64,000 nt of DNA from CAWDVK01 sp963805715 (GTDB lineage: Bacteria; Actinomycetota; Actinomycetes; Streptosporangiales; Streptosporangiaceae): NCBI GenBank assembly GCA_963805715.1, contig CAWDVK010000007.1, forward strand, positions 124,001-188,000, read 5' to 3'. Below, in pieces: positions 9,474-19,224 of the stretch; position 1 is the stretch's first letter; each line of letters begins with the position of its first letter. A program made the translations under genes and the position numbers. Under the pieces are notes generated by a model. It saw only the letters and a program-made list of their open reading frames with translations, searched no databases and was not told the origin of the DNA.

Positions 9474-10628
9474 GTGCGCATTCTGAAGAATCTGGTCGCG
9501 GTGTCCGCGGTTGCGGCTGTCGCGTCCGCGCTGGCCATGGCCCCGGCCCTGGCCGACCCGGTCAACGGGCACCTCAAGCCGGTGACGCCGCTGCCGTACG
9601 ACATCGTGGGCGTCGGGTCCGACACCACCCAGAACATGCTGGACCAGCTCTCGGTCGACTACAACGCCGCGCACAAGACCCACAACGCTACGCACCCCTA
9701 CATCTACAGCTGGGACGCGACGCCGCCCAGCGACCCCACCATCACGACGCCGACCCTGATCAAGCCGAAGGCGGGCTGCAGCAGCAAGACCGTCCGCCCG
9801 GACGGGTCCAGCGCCGGCATCACGGACCTGACGACCACGCAGAAGATCAAGTACAAGGGCAAGACGTACCCGTGCTTCGACTTCTCGCGGTCCTCGCGCC
9901 CGCGCAAGGCCACCGATCCCGGCAAAACGTCCATCGTCTTCGTGACCCTGGCCAGGGATGCTGTCACCTATGCGACGAGCGCTGTCACCAACGCCCCCGC
10001 GAACCTGACCGCCAAGCAGCTGACGGAGATCTACAGCTGCACCGTGCAGGCCACCGGGGGCCATCCGGCGAACAACTGGGCTGACCTCGGCGGGAAGTCA
10101 GGCACGATCGATCCGATCCTGCCGCAGTCCGGCTCGGGGACGCTGTCGTTCTTCCTGGGAGCGATCGGGGTCACCACGCCGGGCAGCTGCGTCAACGCCA
10201 CGACGCCGGAAGAGAACGAGGGCACCGCGCCGGTTTTCTCCACGGACAGCGCCAACCTCATCTTCCCCTTCTCGGCCGGAGCCTACATCGCCGACAAGTA
10301 CCACTCGCCGGCGTGCAAGAAGAAGCCGGGCGCTGGCCAGAACGATTTCGGCTGCAACCAGACCGGCAAGCTGATCCTCCGCTCGATCAACGGCGAGGCC
10401 CCGACTAGCGGAACAGGCTCGAAGACGGTCATTGACAGCAAATTCCCCCCGACCTTCAAGCGGTTCCTGTATGACGTGGTCCCGTACGCGGCGGGAACGG
10501 CGAACCACATCCCGGCTAATCTGGCGGGATTCTTCTCCAAGACGGGCTGGTTCTGCAGCAGCGCCCGGGGATCGGTGATCCGCGATTACGGGTTCCTGAC
10601 CACCCCGCTCTGCGGCTTCACTTCCTGA
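9474..10628 (+). CDS. Secreted PstS-like substrate-binding protein
   Basis: The 384-residue protein has a clear Sec signal peptide: MRILKN, a hydrophobic core VAVSAVAAVASALA, and a cut after APALA. The mature N-terminus, YDIVGVGSDTTQNMLDQLSVDYN, matches the PBP-like phosphate-binding fold (GSDTTQ, near residue 45). Other family features are ITDLTTTQ, TAKQLTEIYSC and ILPQSGSGTLSFFL. No lipobox Cys is visible and no pstCAB genes follow, so it is probably secreted or wall-associated rather than a standard transporter subunit. The GTG start at 9474 sits 4 bases after AGGAGG. Phosphate binding is inferred from the family only. Confidence 0.78.
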   Translation: MRILKNLVAVSAVAAVASALAMAPALADPVNGHLKPVTPLPYDIVGVGSDTTQNMLDQLSVDYNAAHKTHNATHPYIYSWDATPPSDPTITTPTLIKPKAGCSSKTVRPDGSSAGITDLTTTQKIKYKGKTYPCFDFSRSSRPRKATDPGKTSIVFVTLARDAVTYATSAVTNAPANLTAKQLTEIYSCTVQATGGHPANNWADLGGKSGTIDPILPQSGSGTLSFFLGAIGVTTPGSCVNATTPEENEGTAPVFSTDSANLIFPFSAGAYIADKYHSPACKKKPGAGQNDFGCNQTGKLILRSINGEAPTSGTGSKTVIDSKFPPTFKRFLYDVVPYAAGTANHIPANLAGFFSKTGWFCSSARGSVIRDYGFLTTPLCGFTS

Positions 10629-10646
10629 TCAGGCCCCGTCGCCAGG

Positions 10647-10701
10647 CGCGCGGGCGGCGGACGCTGCCGGGCACCCCCGGCAGCGTCCTGCCGCCCGCGC
10701 G
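10647..10701 (+). terminator. Long hairpin after the PstS-like gene
   Basis: A roughly 25-bp stem with one bulged T (CGCGCGGGCGGC plus GGACGCTGCCGGG pairing with the matching right arm) closes a 4-nt loop, 18 bases after the stop codon. Confidence 0.8.
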
Positions 10702-10808
10702 TCCCGGCCTGTCCAGCTGACCCTCCGTCCTGCGGACCGCGCCGCAGCCAGCCCGGCCGGCCGCGGCGCTGGCCCGTCATGGTCGCGGCGGCCCTTATCG
10801 TGGGCGCC

Positions 10809-11417
10809 ATGCAATCACGCCTGGTCGTCCTGGTCTCCGGCACGGGCACGAACCTGCAGGCTCTGATCGACGCCTGCGCCGACGAGTCGTTCGGCGCCCG
10901 CGTGGTGGCGGTGGGCGCGGACCGGGACGGGATCGGCGCGCTCGACCGGGCCCGGGCAGCGGGGATTCCCACCTTCGTCCGGCGGGTCAAGGACTTCACC
11001 GACCGCGCCGCCTGGGATCGGGCCCTGGCGGCCGACTGCGCCGGCTACCAGCCCGACCTGGTCGTGCTGGCCGGATTCATGAAGCTGGTCGGGGCCGATT
11101 TCCTGAGCCGGTTCGGCGGCCGCCTGATCAACACGCACCCCGCCTTGCTACCGTCGTTTCCCGGCATGCACGGGGTGCGGGACGCCCTGGCGCATGGCGT
11201 GAAGCTGGCCGGCTGCACCGTGTTCCTGGTGGACGCGGGCACCGACAGCGGCCCGATCGTGGCCCAGGCAGCGGTGCCGGTGCACGATGACGATGACGAG
11301 GAATCGCTGCACGAGCGGATCAAGGTGGCAGAACGCTCGCTGCTGGTATCGACCGTGGGCCGGATGGTCCAGGGCGGCTGGTCCGTGCAGGGCCGGAAAG
11401 TGAGGATCGGCCGGTGA
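10809..11417 (+). CDS. purN: Phosphoribosylglycinamide formyltransferase
   Basis: This 202-residue GAR transformylase transfers formyl from 10-formyl-THF in step 3 of purine synthesis. SGTGTNLQALIDAC binds the GAR phosphate. INTHPALLPSFPGMHG carries the catalytic Asn and His, and the Asp lies in VDAGTDSGPIV. The ATG at 10809 places the first strand (RLVVLVSGTG) as in homologues; an in-frame ATG at 10779 is possible, and no strong RBS decides between them. The stop overlaps the purH start by 4 nt (GTGA), so the two are coupled. Confidence 0.95.
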   Translation: MQSRLVVLVSGTGTNLQALIDACADESFGARVVAVGADRDGIGALDRARAAGIPTFVRRVKDFTDRAAWDRALAADCAGYQPDLVVLAGFMKLVGADFLSRFGGRLINTHPALLPSFPGMHGVRDALAHGVKLAGCTVFLVDAGTDSGPIVAQAAVPVHDDDDEESLHERIKVAERSLLVSTVGRMVQGGWSVQGRKVRIGR

Positions 11418-12979
11418 CCAAGGTGACGATCAGGCGGGCGCTGATCAGCGTCTACGACAAGACCGGGCTGGCTGAGCTGGCCACGGCACTGCACGAGGCG
11501 GGCGTCGAGATCGTCTCCACCGGCAGTACCGCGGCCGTGATCGCGGCGGCCGGGGTGCCGGTGACCAGGGTGGAGCAGCTGACCGGCTTCCCCGAGTGCC
11601 TCGACGGCCGGGTCAAGACCCTGCATCCGGCGGTGCATGCCGGCCTGCTGGCGCAGACCGATCTGCCCGGCCATCAGCGGCAGCTTTCTGACCTGGGTAT
11701 TGAGCCGTTCGAGCTACTCGTCTCGAATCTCTACCCGTTCGAGCAGACGGTGGCGAGCGGCGCGGATCCGGCGGAGTGCGTCGAGCAGATCGACATCGGC
11801 GGACCGGCGATGGTCCGGGCCGGGGCCAAGAACCACGCCACCGTCGCGGTCATCACCAGCCCCGGTTCCTACCAGGACGTGGCCGCCGCGGTGCGCGATG
11901 GCGGGTTCACGCTGCCGCAGCGGCGCCGCCTGGCGGCCAGGGCCTTCGCGCACACCGCCGCGTACGACGCCGCGGTCGCCTCCTGGTTCGCGGCCAGCTA
12001 CGCGCCGGACGAGGTAGCCAGCGACAGCGGCTGGCCGGACGTCACCGGCGCGCTCTGGACCCGCCGCGACGTGCTCCGCTACGGCGAGAACCCGCATCAG
12101 CGGGCCGCGCTGTACGTCCGCGACGGGGCCGGCGGCGGGATCGCCACAGCCGAGCAGCTGCATGGCAAGGCCATGTCCTACAACAACTACGTCGACGCCG
12201 ACGCGGCCAGGCGCGCGGCCTTCGACTTCGCCGAGCCGTGCGTGGCGATCATGAAGCACGCGAACCCGTGCGGCATCGCGATCGGCGAGGACCTGGCGCA
12301 GGCGCATCGCAAGGCGCACGCCTGCGACCCGGTCTCCGCGTTCGGCGGGGTCATCGCCGCCAACGGCGTGGTGACCGCGGACCTGGCCGGGCAGATCGCG
12401 GAGATCTTCACCGAGGTAGTCATCGCCCCGGACTTCGAGCCGGCCGCCCTGGACATCCTGACCAGGAAGAAGAACGTGCGGCTGCTGCGCTGCGCGGCGC
12501 CCGGCTCCGCTGCGGCCATCGACTCCAGGCCGGTCAGCGGCGGCCTGCTGATGCAGACGGCTGACCGGGTGGCCGAGCCCGGTGACCGGGCCGATGGCTG
12601 GCGGCTGGCGGCCGGCCCGGCGGCCAGCCCGGGGGTCCTGCGCGACCTGGGGTTCGCCTGGCGCGCCTGCCGGTCGGTCAAGTCCAACGCGATCCTGCTC
12701 GCGGCCGGCCAGGCCAGCGTCGGGATCGGCATGGGCCAGGTGAACCGGGTGGACGCGGCCAGGCTGGCCGTCGCGCGGGCCGGCGACCGGGCCAGCGGCT
12801 CGGTGGCCGCGAGTGACGCGTTCTTCCCGTTCCCCGACGGCCTCCAGGTGCTGGCCGACGCGGGCGTGCGCGCGGTGGCCGAGCCGGGCGGCTCGGTCCG
12901 CGACGACGACGTGATCGCCGCGGCCGAGGCGGCCGGCATCAGCCTCTACCTCACCGGCGTCCGCCACTTCTACCACTGA
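11414..12979 (+). CDS. purH: Bifunctional AICAR formyltransferase / IMP cyclohydrolase
   Basis: The 521-residue enzyme performs the last two steps of IMP synthesis. The N-terminal MGS-like cyclohydrolase domain starts RRALISVYDKTGLAELATALHEAGVEIVSTGSTA and includes GRVKTLHPAVHAG. The C-terminal transformylase domain carries the KHANPCG catalytic Lys-His and the conserved RYGENPHQ and SDAFFPFPDGLQ segments. Length and motifs are complete. It is co-translated with purN. Confidence 0.97.
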   Translation: MTKVTIRRALISVYDKTGLAELATALHEAGVEIVSTGSTAAVIAAAGVPVTRVEQLTGFPECLDGRVKTLHPAVHAGLLAQTDLPGHQRQLSDLGIEPFELLVSNLYPFEQTVASGADPAECVEQIDIGGPAMVRAGAKNHATVAVITSPGSYQDVAAAVRDGGFTLPQRRRLAARAFAHTAAYDAAVASWFAASYAPDEVASDSGWPDVTGALWTRRDVLRYGENPHQRAALYVRDGAGGGIATAEQLHGKAMSYNNYVDADAARRAAFDFAEPCVAIMKHANPCGIAIGEDLAQAHRKAHACDPVSAFGGVIAANGVVTADLAGQIAEIFTEVVIAPDFEPAALDILTRKKNVRLLRCAAPGSAAAIDSRPVSGGLLMQTADRVAEPGDRADGWRLAAGPAASPGVLRDLGFAWRACRSVKSNAILLAAGQASVGIGMGQVNRVDAARLAVARAGDRASGSVAASDAFFPFPDGLQVLADAGVRAVAEPGGSVRDDDVIAAAEAAGISLYLTGVRHFYH

Positions 12980-12993
12980 CATAGCCGCGCTCT

Positions 12994-13047
12994 CGGTGAT
13001 CGCGGAGGCTTAGCCGCCACCGGCGGCGCAAGTCCGCCGTGATCACG
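12994..13047 (+). terminator. Hairpin between convergent purH and VOC genes
   Basis: The core GCCGCC-ACC-GGCGGC is extended outward by imperfect arms around TGATC. It sits between two converging 3' ends and could serve both. Confidence 0.5.
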
Positions 13048-13435
13048 AACCGGCGCGGCCGAAGTCCGGGTTGGTCTGCTGGACGATCCAGGCGTTGCCG
13101 TCCGGGTCGGCGAAGGTCTTCCACCGGCCCCAGGGGGCCTCCTGGATCTCGTCCTCCAGGAAGGCAACGCCCCGGCCGGCCAGCTCGGCCAGCGTCTGCT
13201 CCAGGCTGTCGCAGCCGAGCACGGCGCCCCGCAGCGAGCCGGCCGGCATCGTCTCGAACCAGGTGACCAGCGTGATCGCGGTGCCGCTGCCGGGCGGCCT
13301 CAGCGTGAGCCAGCGCATGCCCCCGTCGAAGCTGTCGATCTCGACGGTGAAGCCGAGCGCGCCGGCGTAGAAGAGCCTCGCGCGCTCCGGGTCGCGGACC
13401 GGGACCGAGATCACCTCGAGATTGGTGAGTGCCAT
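13043..13435 (-). CDS. VOC-family (glyoxalase/bleomycin-resistance fold) protein
   Basis: The 130-residue protein has two beta-alpha-beta-beta-beta repeats of the VOC fold: VISVPVRDPERARLFYAGALGFTVEID in the first half and FADPDGNAWIVQQ at the end. FADPDGNAW places the usual metal or substrate residues at the C-terminus. Members act as glyoxalases, dioxygenases or drug-binding proteins, and this one cannot be assigned further. A strong RBS (AGGAGG) precedes the ATG at 13435. It diverges from folD across a 215-base gap. Confidence 0.85.
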   Translation of the reverse strand: MALTNLEVISVPVRDPERARLFYAGALGFTVEIDSFDGGMRWLTLRPPGSGTAITLVTWFETMPAGSLRGAVLGCDSLEQTLAELAGRGVAFLEDEIQEAPWGRWKTFADPDGNAWIVQQTNPDFGRAGS

Positions 13436-13650
13436 CGAATCTGCCTCCTCTTCCTGCCCGGAACGTGCCAGCTGCCGGGCACGTGGGCGGCCGGGATGCG
13501 ATGCACGGCGGCGGCTCGCCATCCCTGCCCTGACCCAGCATGCCGCGAACAGGGCGGCGGCCGGGCCCGCAGCAGGAAGGACGGGGAGCGGCACCGCGCC
13601 GCGGGCGCCGCCGGCCGGGGGGCGCGCGGCGTCGGGCAGAATAGAGGACG

Positions 13651-14498
13651 ATGACTGCGACCATCCTGGACGGCAAGGCCACCGCTGCCGCCATCCGCGC
13701 CGAACTGACCAGCCGCGTTGCCAAGCTCACCGAGGCGGGCTGGACGCCCGGCCTCGGCACGATCCTGGTCGGCGACGATCCGGGCAGCCGGTCCTATGTG
13801 GCCGGGAAGCACCGTGACTGCGCCCAGGTCGGCATCGTCAGCATCCGCCGCGACCTGCCGGCCGACGCCAGCCAGCAGCAGGTCGAGGAGGCCGTGGCCG
13901 AGCTGAACGCCGACCCGGCCTGCACCGGGTACATCGTCCAGCTGCCGCTGCCGGCGGCCTGAACGCCCAGCGGGTGCTGAGCCTGATGGATCCGGCAAAG
14001 GACGCGGACGGGCTGCATCCGGTTAACCTGGGCAAGCTGGTCCTGGGCGAGCCGGGTCCGCTGCCGTGCACGCCGCACGGCATCGTCGAGTTGCTGCGCC
14101 GTTACGACGTGCCGATCGCCGGGGCGGACGTGACGGTGATCGGGCGCGGTATCACCGTGGGCCGGTCGCTGGCGCTCGTGCTGACCCGCAAGAGCGAGAA
14201 CGCCACCGTCACGCAGTGCCACACCGGTACCAGGGACCTGGCCGCGCATACCAGCCAGGCCGACATCGTCGTGGCCGCGGCCGGCCGGCCCGGCCTGCTC
14301 ACGCCGGACATGGTCAGGCCCGGCGCCGCCGTGCTCGATGTCGGCATTACCCGGACAGAGGCCGGCCTGACCGGTGATGTCGACCCGGCGGTCGCCGAAG
14401 TGGCCGGCTACCTGGCGCCGATGCCCGGCGGCGTCGGGCCGATGACCAGGGCGATGCTGCTCGCGAACGTGGTCGAGGCAGCCGAGCAGCGGGGCTGA
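13651..14498 (+). CDS. folD: Methylene-THF dehydrogenase/cyclohydrolase, frame broken near 13956
   Basis: FolD interconverts 5,10-methylene-, methenyl- and 10-formyl-THF and so supplies the formyl donor for PurN and PurH. The N-terminal part has the catalytic YxxxK (SYVAGK, Tyr49/Lys53) and ends in GYIVQLPLPA. The frame then stops, and the rest (QRVLSLMDPAKDADGLHPVNLG, the NADP-binding TVIGRGITVGRSLALVL, APMPGGVGPMTRAMLLAN) continues in the -1 frame. One extra G at 13953-13957 (GCGGGCCTG instead of GCGGCCTG) restores LPAGLNAQRV and a normal 282 residues. Sequencing error is likely. Confidence 0.94.
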
Positions 14499-14794
14499 GG
14501 CCCGCGGCGAGGCGCCCGGGCTGAGGGCGCGGCGCAGCGCGGGACGCACGGGCATCCGGCCGGGTCGGCCGCCGCCGTCTTACTGGCGAGTAACATATGC
14601 GGCAGGTCATGCTGGCACCGGGCCAGCCGCCGCAGGCGACCCGGGGGTAGGCGTGAGCTGGCGCATTTGGCAGGCTTTACCCTGGCGCCGGGCGGCGGGG
14701 GGCCGCGGGGCCGTATGGTGAAGCGCCGCATAGATAGGCACGCGCAGCTGGGGCGAGGGCCGCAGCTGCCGCAGAGGGAGGTCGGCCGCCGTTC

Positions 14795-15574
14795 ATGAAC
14801 ATCGTCGTCTGTGTGAAGCAGGTTCCTGATACCTGGTCGGAGCGGACGCTCCAGGCCGCCGACAACACCGTCGATCGCGACGCGGCCGATGCCGTGCCCA
14901 ACGAGCTGGACGAGTACGCGATCGAGGAGGGCCTGCGGCTGCAGGAGGCCAACGGCGGCGAGGTCACCATCCTGTCCATGGGCCCGGAGAAGGCGGCCGA
15001 GACCATCCGCAAGGCCCTGTCGATGGGCGCGGACAAGGCGGTGCACGTGTCCGACCCGGCGCTGCACGGGTCAGACGCGCTGGTCACCTCGGCGGTGCTC
15101 GCGCAGGTCCTCGGCCGGATCGGATTCGACCTGGTCATCCTCGGGTCGGAGTCGACCGACGCGCGGACCGGACTGATGGCCGCGATGCTGGCCGAGCGGC
15201 TCGGCGTGCCGCAGCTGTCGTATGCGAGCCAGGTGCAGACCGACGGCTCGGCGATCACGATTCACCGCCAGGCTGACTACGGCTATGACACGGTCGAGGC
15301 CGCGCTGCCCGCTGTGCTGAGCGTGGTGGAGAAGATCAACGAGCCCCGCTACCCCTCGTTCAAGGGAATCATGGCGGCTAAGAAGAAGCCGGTCGAGACG
15401 CTCACGCTGGCCGATATCGGGTTCGACCCGGCCCGGGCCGGGCTGGCCGCATCGGGCACCGAGGTGGTCAGCTTCGCCAAGCGGCCGCCGAAGCAGGCGG
15501 GCACGATCATCACCGACGAGGGCGATGGCGGCAATGGCGCGGCGGAGTTCCTGGCCACGCGCAAATTCATCTGA
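14795..15574 (+). CDS. etfB: Electron transfer flavoprotein beta subunit
   Basis: The 259-residue beta subunit begins MNIVVCVKQVPDTW. It contains NELDEYAIEEGLRLQE, the AMP-binding region ILGSESTDARTGLMAAMLAERLGVPQLSY, and the recognition-loop area. With EtfA it carries electrons from acyl-CoA dehydrogenases to the respiratory chain. A GAGGGAGG upstream serves as RBS, though it lies about 14 bases from the ATG. The 296-base gap before it has no gene I can support. Confidence 0.96.
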   Translation: MNIVVCVKQVPDTWSERTLQAADNTVDRDAADAVPNELDEYAIEEGLRLQEANGGEVTILSMGPEKAAETIRKALSMGADKAVHVSDPALHGSDALVTSAVLAQVLGRIGFDLVILGSESTDARTGLMAAMLAERLGVPQLSYASQVQTDGSAITIHRQADYGYDTVEAALPAVLSVVEKINEPRYPSFKGIMAAKKKPVETLTLADIGFDPARAGLAASGTEVVSFAKRPPKQAGTIITDEGDGGNGAAEFLATRKFI

Positions 15575-15668
15575 GCAGAGGCTTACCCGGGCCCTGCCGG
15601 GCCGAGCAGAGTTTTCCTGAGCAACAAGTTCACCTGAGCACAGGCCACTGGCGGAAAGGCTGCCCCAC

Positions 15669-16625
15669 ATGGCTGAGATCCTGGTTCTGGCCGACCACGA
15701 CGGCGAGGTCGTCAAGAAGGTCACGACCGAGCTGCTGACCCTGGCCCGCGGGCTGGGCGAGCCCTCCGCGGTCTGGGCGGGACCCGGTGCCGAAGCTAGC
15801 CGGAACCGCCTGGCCGAGTTCGGCGCGGCCAGGCTGTATGTCGCGGACAACCCGGACTTTGACGACTACGTCGTGGCCCCGAAGGCTGAGCTGCTGGCCC
15901 AGCTGGTCGCCGAGAAGAATCCGGCAGCGGTGCTGCTGCCGTCCACGACCGAGGGACGCGAGATCGCGGCCCGGCTCGCGGTCAAGACCGGCTGGGGCGT
16001 GCTCACCGACGTGACCGGCCTGGCGGACGGATTCGTCGCCGAGCAGCAGATCTTCGGTGGCTCGATCATCGTCCAGTCGAAGGCACGCGCCACCGAGCCC
16101 ATCGTCGCGGTCCGCCCCAATGCCGTCACCCCGGAGCCGGCCCCGGGCGCGGCCGAGATCGAGCCGGTCAGCTTCACCATCAGCGACAGCGGACGGTCAG
16201 CCCGGGTCACCGGCCGGGTGGTGTCCGAGCGCAGCGAGCGGCCGGAGCTGACCGAGGCCTCGATCGTGGTCTCCGGCGGCCGCGGGGTGGGCGCGGGGGA
16301 GAACTTCGCGCTGATCGAGAAGCTCGCCGACTCGCTCGGCGCCGCCGTCGGCGCCTCGCGCGCGGCCACCGACGCCGGCTGGTACCCGCACCAGTTCCAG
16401 GTCGGGCAGACCGGCAAGACCGTCTCGCCGCAGCTGTACGTGGCGGTCGGGATCTCCGGCGCCATTCAGCACCGGGCCGGCATGCAGACCGCCAAGACCA
16501 TCATGGTCATCAACAAGGACCCAGAGGCGCCGATCTTCGACCTGGCCGACTTCGGCGTGGTCGGCGACCTGTTCAAGGTTGTCCCGCAGCTGATCGAGGG
16601 GATCCAGAAGCGCGCCGAGGGCTGA
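15669..16625 (+). CDS. etfA: Electron transfer flavoprotein alpha subunit
   Basis: The 318-residue alpha subunit has an N-terminal domain beginning MAEILVLADHDGEVVKKVTTE. Its C-terminal FAD-binding domain is recognisable by VVSGGRGVGAGENFALIEKLADSLGAAVGASRAATDAGW, GQTGKTVSPQLYVAVGISGAIQH and INKDPEAPIFDLADFGVVGD. RBS GGAAAGG precedes the ATG. It is co-directional with etfB after a 94-base spacer, so the two probably share a transcript. Confidence 0.97.
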   Translation: MAEILVLADHDGEVVKKVTTELLTLARGLGEPSAVWAGPGAEASRNRLAEFGAARLYVADNPDFDDYVVAPKAELLAQLVAEKNPAAVLLPSTTEGREIAARLAVKTGWGVLTDVTGLADGFVAEQQIFGGSIIVQSKARATEPIVAVRPNAVTPEPAPGAAEIEPVSFTISDSGRSARVTGRVVSERSERPELTEASIVVSGGRGVGAGENFALIEKLADSLGAAVGASRAATDAGWYPHQFQVGQTGKTVSPQLYVAVGISGAIQHRAGMQTAKTIMVINKDPEAPIFDLADFGVVGDLFKVVPQLIEGIQKRAEG

Positions 16626-16697
16626 GCGGCCGGCCGGGCGGGCCAGCCCGGCCGCGGCCAGCCGGACTCAGGCGATCACGACTAGGCTTGGCTCATC

Positions 16698-17933
16698 ATG
16701 GCAGACACTGACGGCGCTGGCGGTCGCCCGCAGGCACCCGCGAAGACCTGGCATCAGCCGGGCTCCCCGGTTTACCTCGATCATGCGGCGACCACGCCCA
16801 TGCTGCCCGAGGCCCTGGCGGCCATGACCGAGGAACTGGCCCGGGTCGGCAATCCCTCATCGCTGCACAATGCCGGGCGCCGGGCGCGCCGTGTCGTCGA
16901 GGAATCCAGAGAGCAGATCGCCGAGGCCTACGGAGCCAGGCCGAGCGAGGTCGTCTTCACCAGCGGCGGTACAGAGGCTGACAATCTGGCGGTCAAGGGG
17001 CTGTTCTGGGCCCGGCGGGCTGAGGATCCGCGCAGGCGGCGGGTGCTGGCGACGGCGACCGAGCACCATGCGGTGCTCGACACCGTGGCCTGGCTGGCCA
17101 GCCACGAGCATGCCGAGGCCGAGCCGGTCCCGGTTGAGCCGAGCGGCCGCCTGGGCGCGGCGGCGCTGCGGACGGCCATCGAGCGGGACCCGGCCAGCGT
17201 GGCCCTGGTCAGCGTGATGTGGGCGAACAACGAGGTCGGGACGGTGCAGCCCGTTGCCGAGCTGGCCGAGGTCGTGCGCGACTACCGGATTCCGTTCCAT
17301 AGCGATGCCGTCCAGGCGGCCGGCCAGCTTCCGGTCGAGCTGGCCGCGTCCGGCGCTACGGCGCTGACCATCACCGCGCACAAGATCGGCGGTCCGGTCG
17401 GCGTCGGCGCCCTGCTGCTGGCCAGGGGCACCGATCCAGTCCCGGTGCTGCACGGCGGCGGGCAGGAGCGTGATGTCCGTTCCGGCACCCTGGACGCTGC
17501 CGCGATCCGGGCCTTCGCGGTCGCCGTTCAGCTGGCCACCATGCGCCGGGCGGGCGAGTCCAAGCGGATAGCCGAGCTGCGCGATGACCTGATCAGCCAG
17601 GTGCTCGCCGCGGTGCCCGACGCGATACTGAACGGTCCGCCGCCCGGCCCGGACCGGCTGCCGGGCAACGCCCATTTCTCCTTCCCCGGCTGCGAGGGCG
17701 ACGCCCTGCTGATGCTGCTGGACGCCCGGGGCATCGCCTGCTCCACCGGATCCGCGTGCACCGCCGGAGTCGCCCAGCCCAGCCACGTGCTGCTCGCGAT
17801 GGGCGCCAGGGAGGAGCGAGCCCGCGGGTCGCTGCGGTTCTCGCTCGGCCATTCCAGCACGCAGGCCGACGTGGACGCCCTCGGCGCGGTCATCGCCGAG
17901 GTGGTGGAGCGCGCCCGGCGCGCCGCCCGGTAG
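16698..17933 (+). CDS. Cysteine desulfurase (IscS/NifS type)
   Basis: The 411-residue PLP enzyme releases sulfur from L-cysteine as an enzyme persulfide. Visible are YLDHAATTPM, the PLP-binding TSGGTEADNLAVKG and EHHAVLD, the Schiff-base lysine in TAHKIGGPVG, and the catalytic cysteine loop ACSTGSACTAG. It lies just before mnmA, the tRNA 2-thiolation enzyme that needs this sulfur, so supply to MnmA is likely. A general Fe-S role is also possible. Confidence 0.93.
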   Translation: MADTDGAGGRPQAPAKTWHQPGSPVYLDHAATTPMLPEALAAMTEELARVGNPSSLHNAGRRARRVVEESREQIAEAYGARPSEVVFTSGGTEADNLAVKGLFWARRAEDPRRRRVLATATEHHAVLDTVAWLASHEHAEAEPVPVEPSGRLGAAALRTAIERDPASVALVSVMWANNEVGTVQPVAELAEVVRDYRIPFHSDAVQAAGQLPVELAASGATALTITAHKIGGPVGVGALLLARGTDPVPVLHGGGQERDVRSGTLDAAAIRAFAVAVQLATMRRAGESKRIAELRDDLISQVLAAVPDAILNGPPPGPDRLPGNAHFSFPGCEGDALLMLLDARGIACSTGSACTAGVAQPSHVLLAMGAREERARGSLRFSLGHSSTQADVDALGAVIAEVVERARRAAR

Positions 17934-17959
17934 GCGCAGCACCCGGCTAGAGCCGGCCG

Positions 17960-18040
17960 CCTGACCGAGTTTGCCTGACCGGGTTTGCCTGACCGGGTTT
18001 GCCTGACCGGGTTTGCCTGACTGGGTTTGCCTGACTGGGG
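17960..18040 (+). repeat. Six 14-nt tandem repeats
   Basis: The unit CCTGACCGGGTTTG is repeated from 17960. The first copy has CGAG, the fifth has CTGGG, and the last is partial. The array fills the gap between the cysteine desulfurase stop and the mnmA start and holds no gene. Confidence 0.95.
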
Positions 18041-18089
18041 CCGGCCGGGCCGGTGGCCGGGCGCTGGCAGGCGCATATCCTGGCTGGCG

Positions 18090-19181
18090 ATGACTACTCT
18101 GCGCGTTCTGGCCGCCATGTCCGGCGGCGTCGACTCCGCCGTCGCCGCGGCCAGGGCGGCCGACGCCGGCCATGACGTCACCGGGGTGCATCTGGCCCTG
18201 TCCCGGAACCCGTCCTCCTACCGCACCGGGGCGCGCGGCTGCTGCACGCTGGAGGACGCGCGGGATGCGCGCCGCGCCGCCGACGTGATCGGCATCCCGT
18301 TCTACGTCTGGGACATGGCCGAGCGGTTCCACCAGGACGTGGTGCGCGACTTCGTCGACGAGTACGCGCGCGGCAACACGCCGAACCCGTGCCTGCGCTG
18401 CAACGAGAAGATCAAGTTCGCCGCGGTGCTCGACCGGGCGGTGGCGCTCGGCTTCGACGCGGTCTGCACCGGCCATCACGCCCGGCTCGACCCGCCGCCG
18501 CCGGCCGCCGGGCCGCGGCGCCTGGTGCGCAGCGTCGATGCGGCCAAGGATCAGTCCTACGTGCTGGCCGTCCTGACCGGCGAGCAGCTGGAGCGGGCGA
18601 TGTTCCCGCTCGGCGGCTCGACCAAGGACCAGGTGCGCAAGGAGGCGGCCGAGCGCGGTCTCGGCGTGGCCGGCAAGCCGGACAGCCACGACGTCTGCTT
18701 CATCGCCGACGGGGACACCAGGAAGTTCCTGCGCGGTCATCTGGGCAGCGCTCCCGGCCAGCTCGTCGAGCCGGATGGCACGGTGGTGGGCAGCCACGAC
18801 GGCAGCTACGGCTTCACGGTCGGCCAGCGCAAGGGCCTCGGCATCAGCCGGCCGACGGCTGACGGCAGGCCGCGCTACGTGCTGGACATCGAGCCGGTCA
18901 CCGGCACCGTGACCGTCGGCCCGGCCAGCGGCCTGGACGTGACCGCGATCGAGGTCACCCGCCCGGTCTGGTCAGGCTGCGCGCCGCCCGATGGCCCGGC
19001 CGGCTGCCTGGTCCAGCTGCGCGCCCACGGCGAGCCCCAGCCGGCCACCTGCTGGCCGGAGGGCGATCGCTGGCAGATCAGGCTGCATGAGCCCGCCCGC
19101 GGCATCGCCAGGGGCCAGGCGGCCGTGCTCTACGCCGGCGAGGTTGTCCTGGGCAGCGGCACGATCGCTGCCGCTCGATAG
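18090..19181 (+). CDS. mnmA: tRNA 2-thiouridylase
   Basis: The 363-residue enzyme puts sulfur on U34 of tRNAs for Glu, Gln and Lys. The PP-loop AMSGGVDSAVAA (residues 9-20) binds ATP. The two catalytic cysteines lie in NPCLRCNEKIKF and HDVCFIADGD. YGFTVGQRKGLGIS and the C-terminal beta-barrel complete the family pattern. The ATG at 18090 is used because the upstream extension overlaps the repeat array. Confidence 0.96.
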   Translation: MTTLRVLAAMSGGVDSAVAAARAADAGHDVTGVHLALSRNPSSYRTGARGCCTLEDARDARRAADVIGIPFYVWDMAERFHQDVVRDFVDEYARGNTPNPCLRCNEKIKFAAVLDRAVALGFDAVCTGHHARLDPPPPAAGPRRLVRSVDAAKDQSYVLAVLTGEQLERAMFPLGGSTKDQVRKEAAERGLGVAGKPDSHDVCFIADGDTRKFLRGHLGSAPGQLVEPDGTVVGSHDGSYGFTVGQRKGLGISRPTADGRPRYVLDIEPVTGTVTVGPASGLDVTAIEVTRPVWSGCAPPDGPAGCLVQLRAHGEPQPATCWPEGDRWQIRLHEPARGIARGQAAVLYAGEVVLGSGTIAAAR

Positions 19182-19224
19182 GGTTCCCGCCAGGCAGCAG
19201 GACGGGCGGGCGCCGCGGGCTCGC

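Noticed and set aside
9257..10084. Second plus-strand frame overlapping the PstS-like gene
   Set aside because: The other frame has a signal peptide, an RBS and PstS motifs; this one becomes Gln/Arg/His-rich and lacks them.
16857..18797. A 646-codon minus-strand frame opposite the cysteine desulfurase and mnmA
   Set aside because: It crosses the 14-nt repeat array, has low-complexity composition and no recognisable motif.
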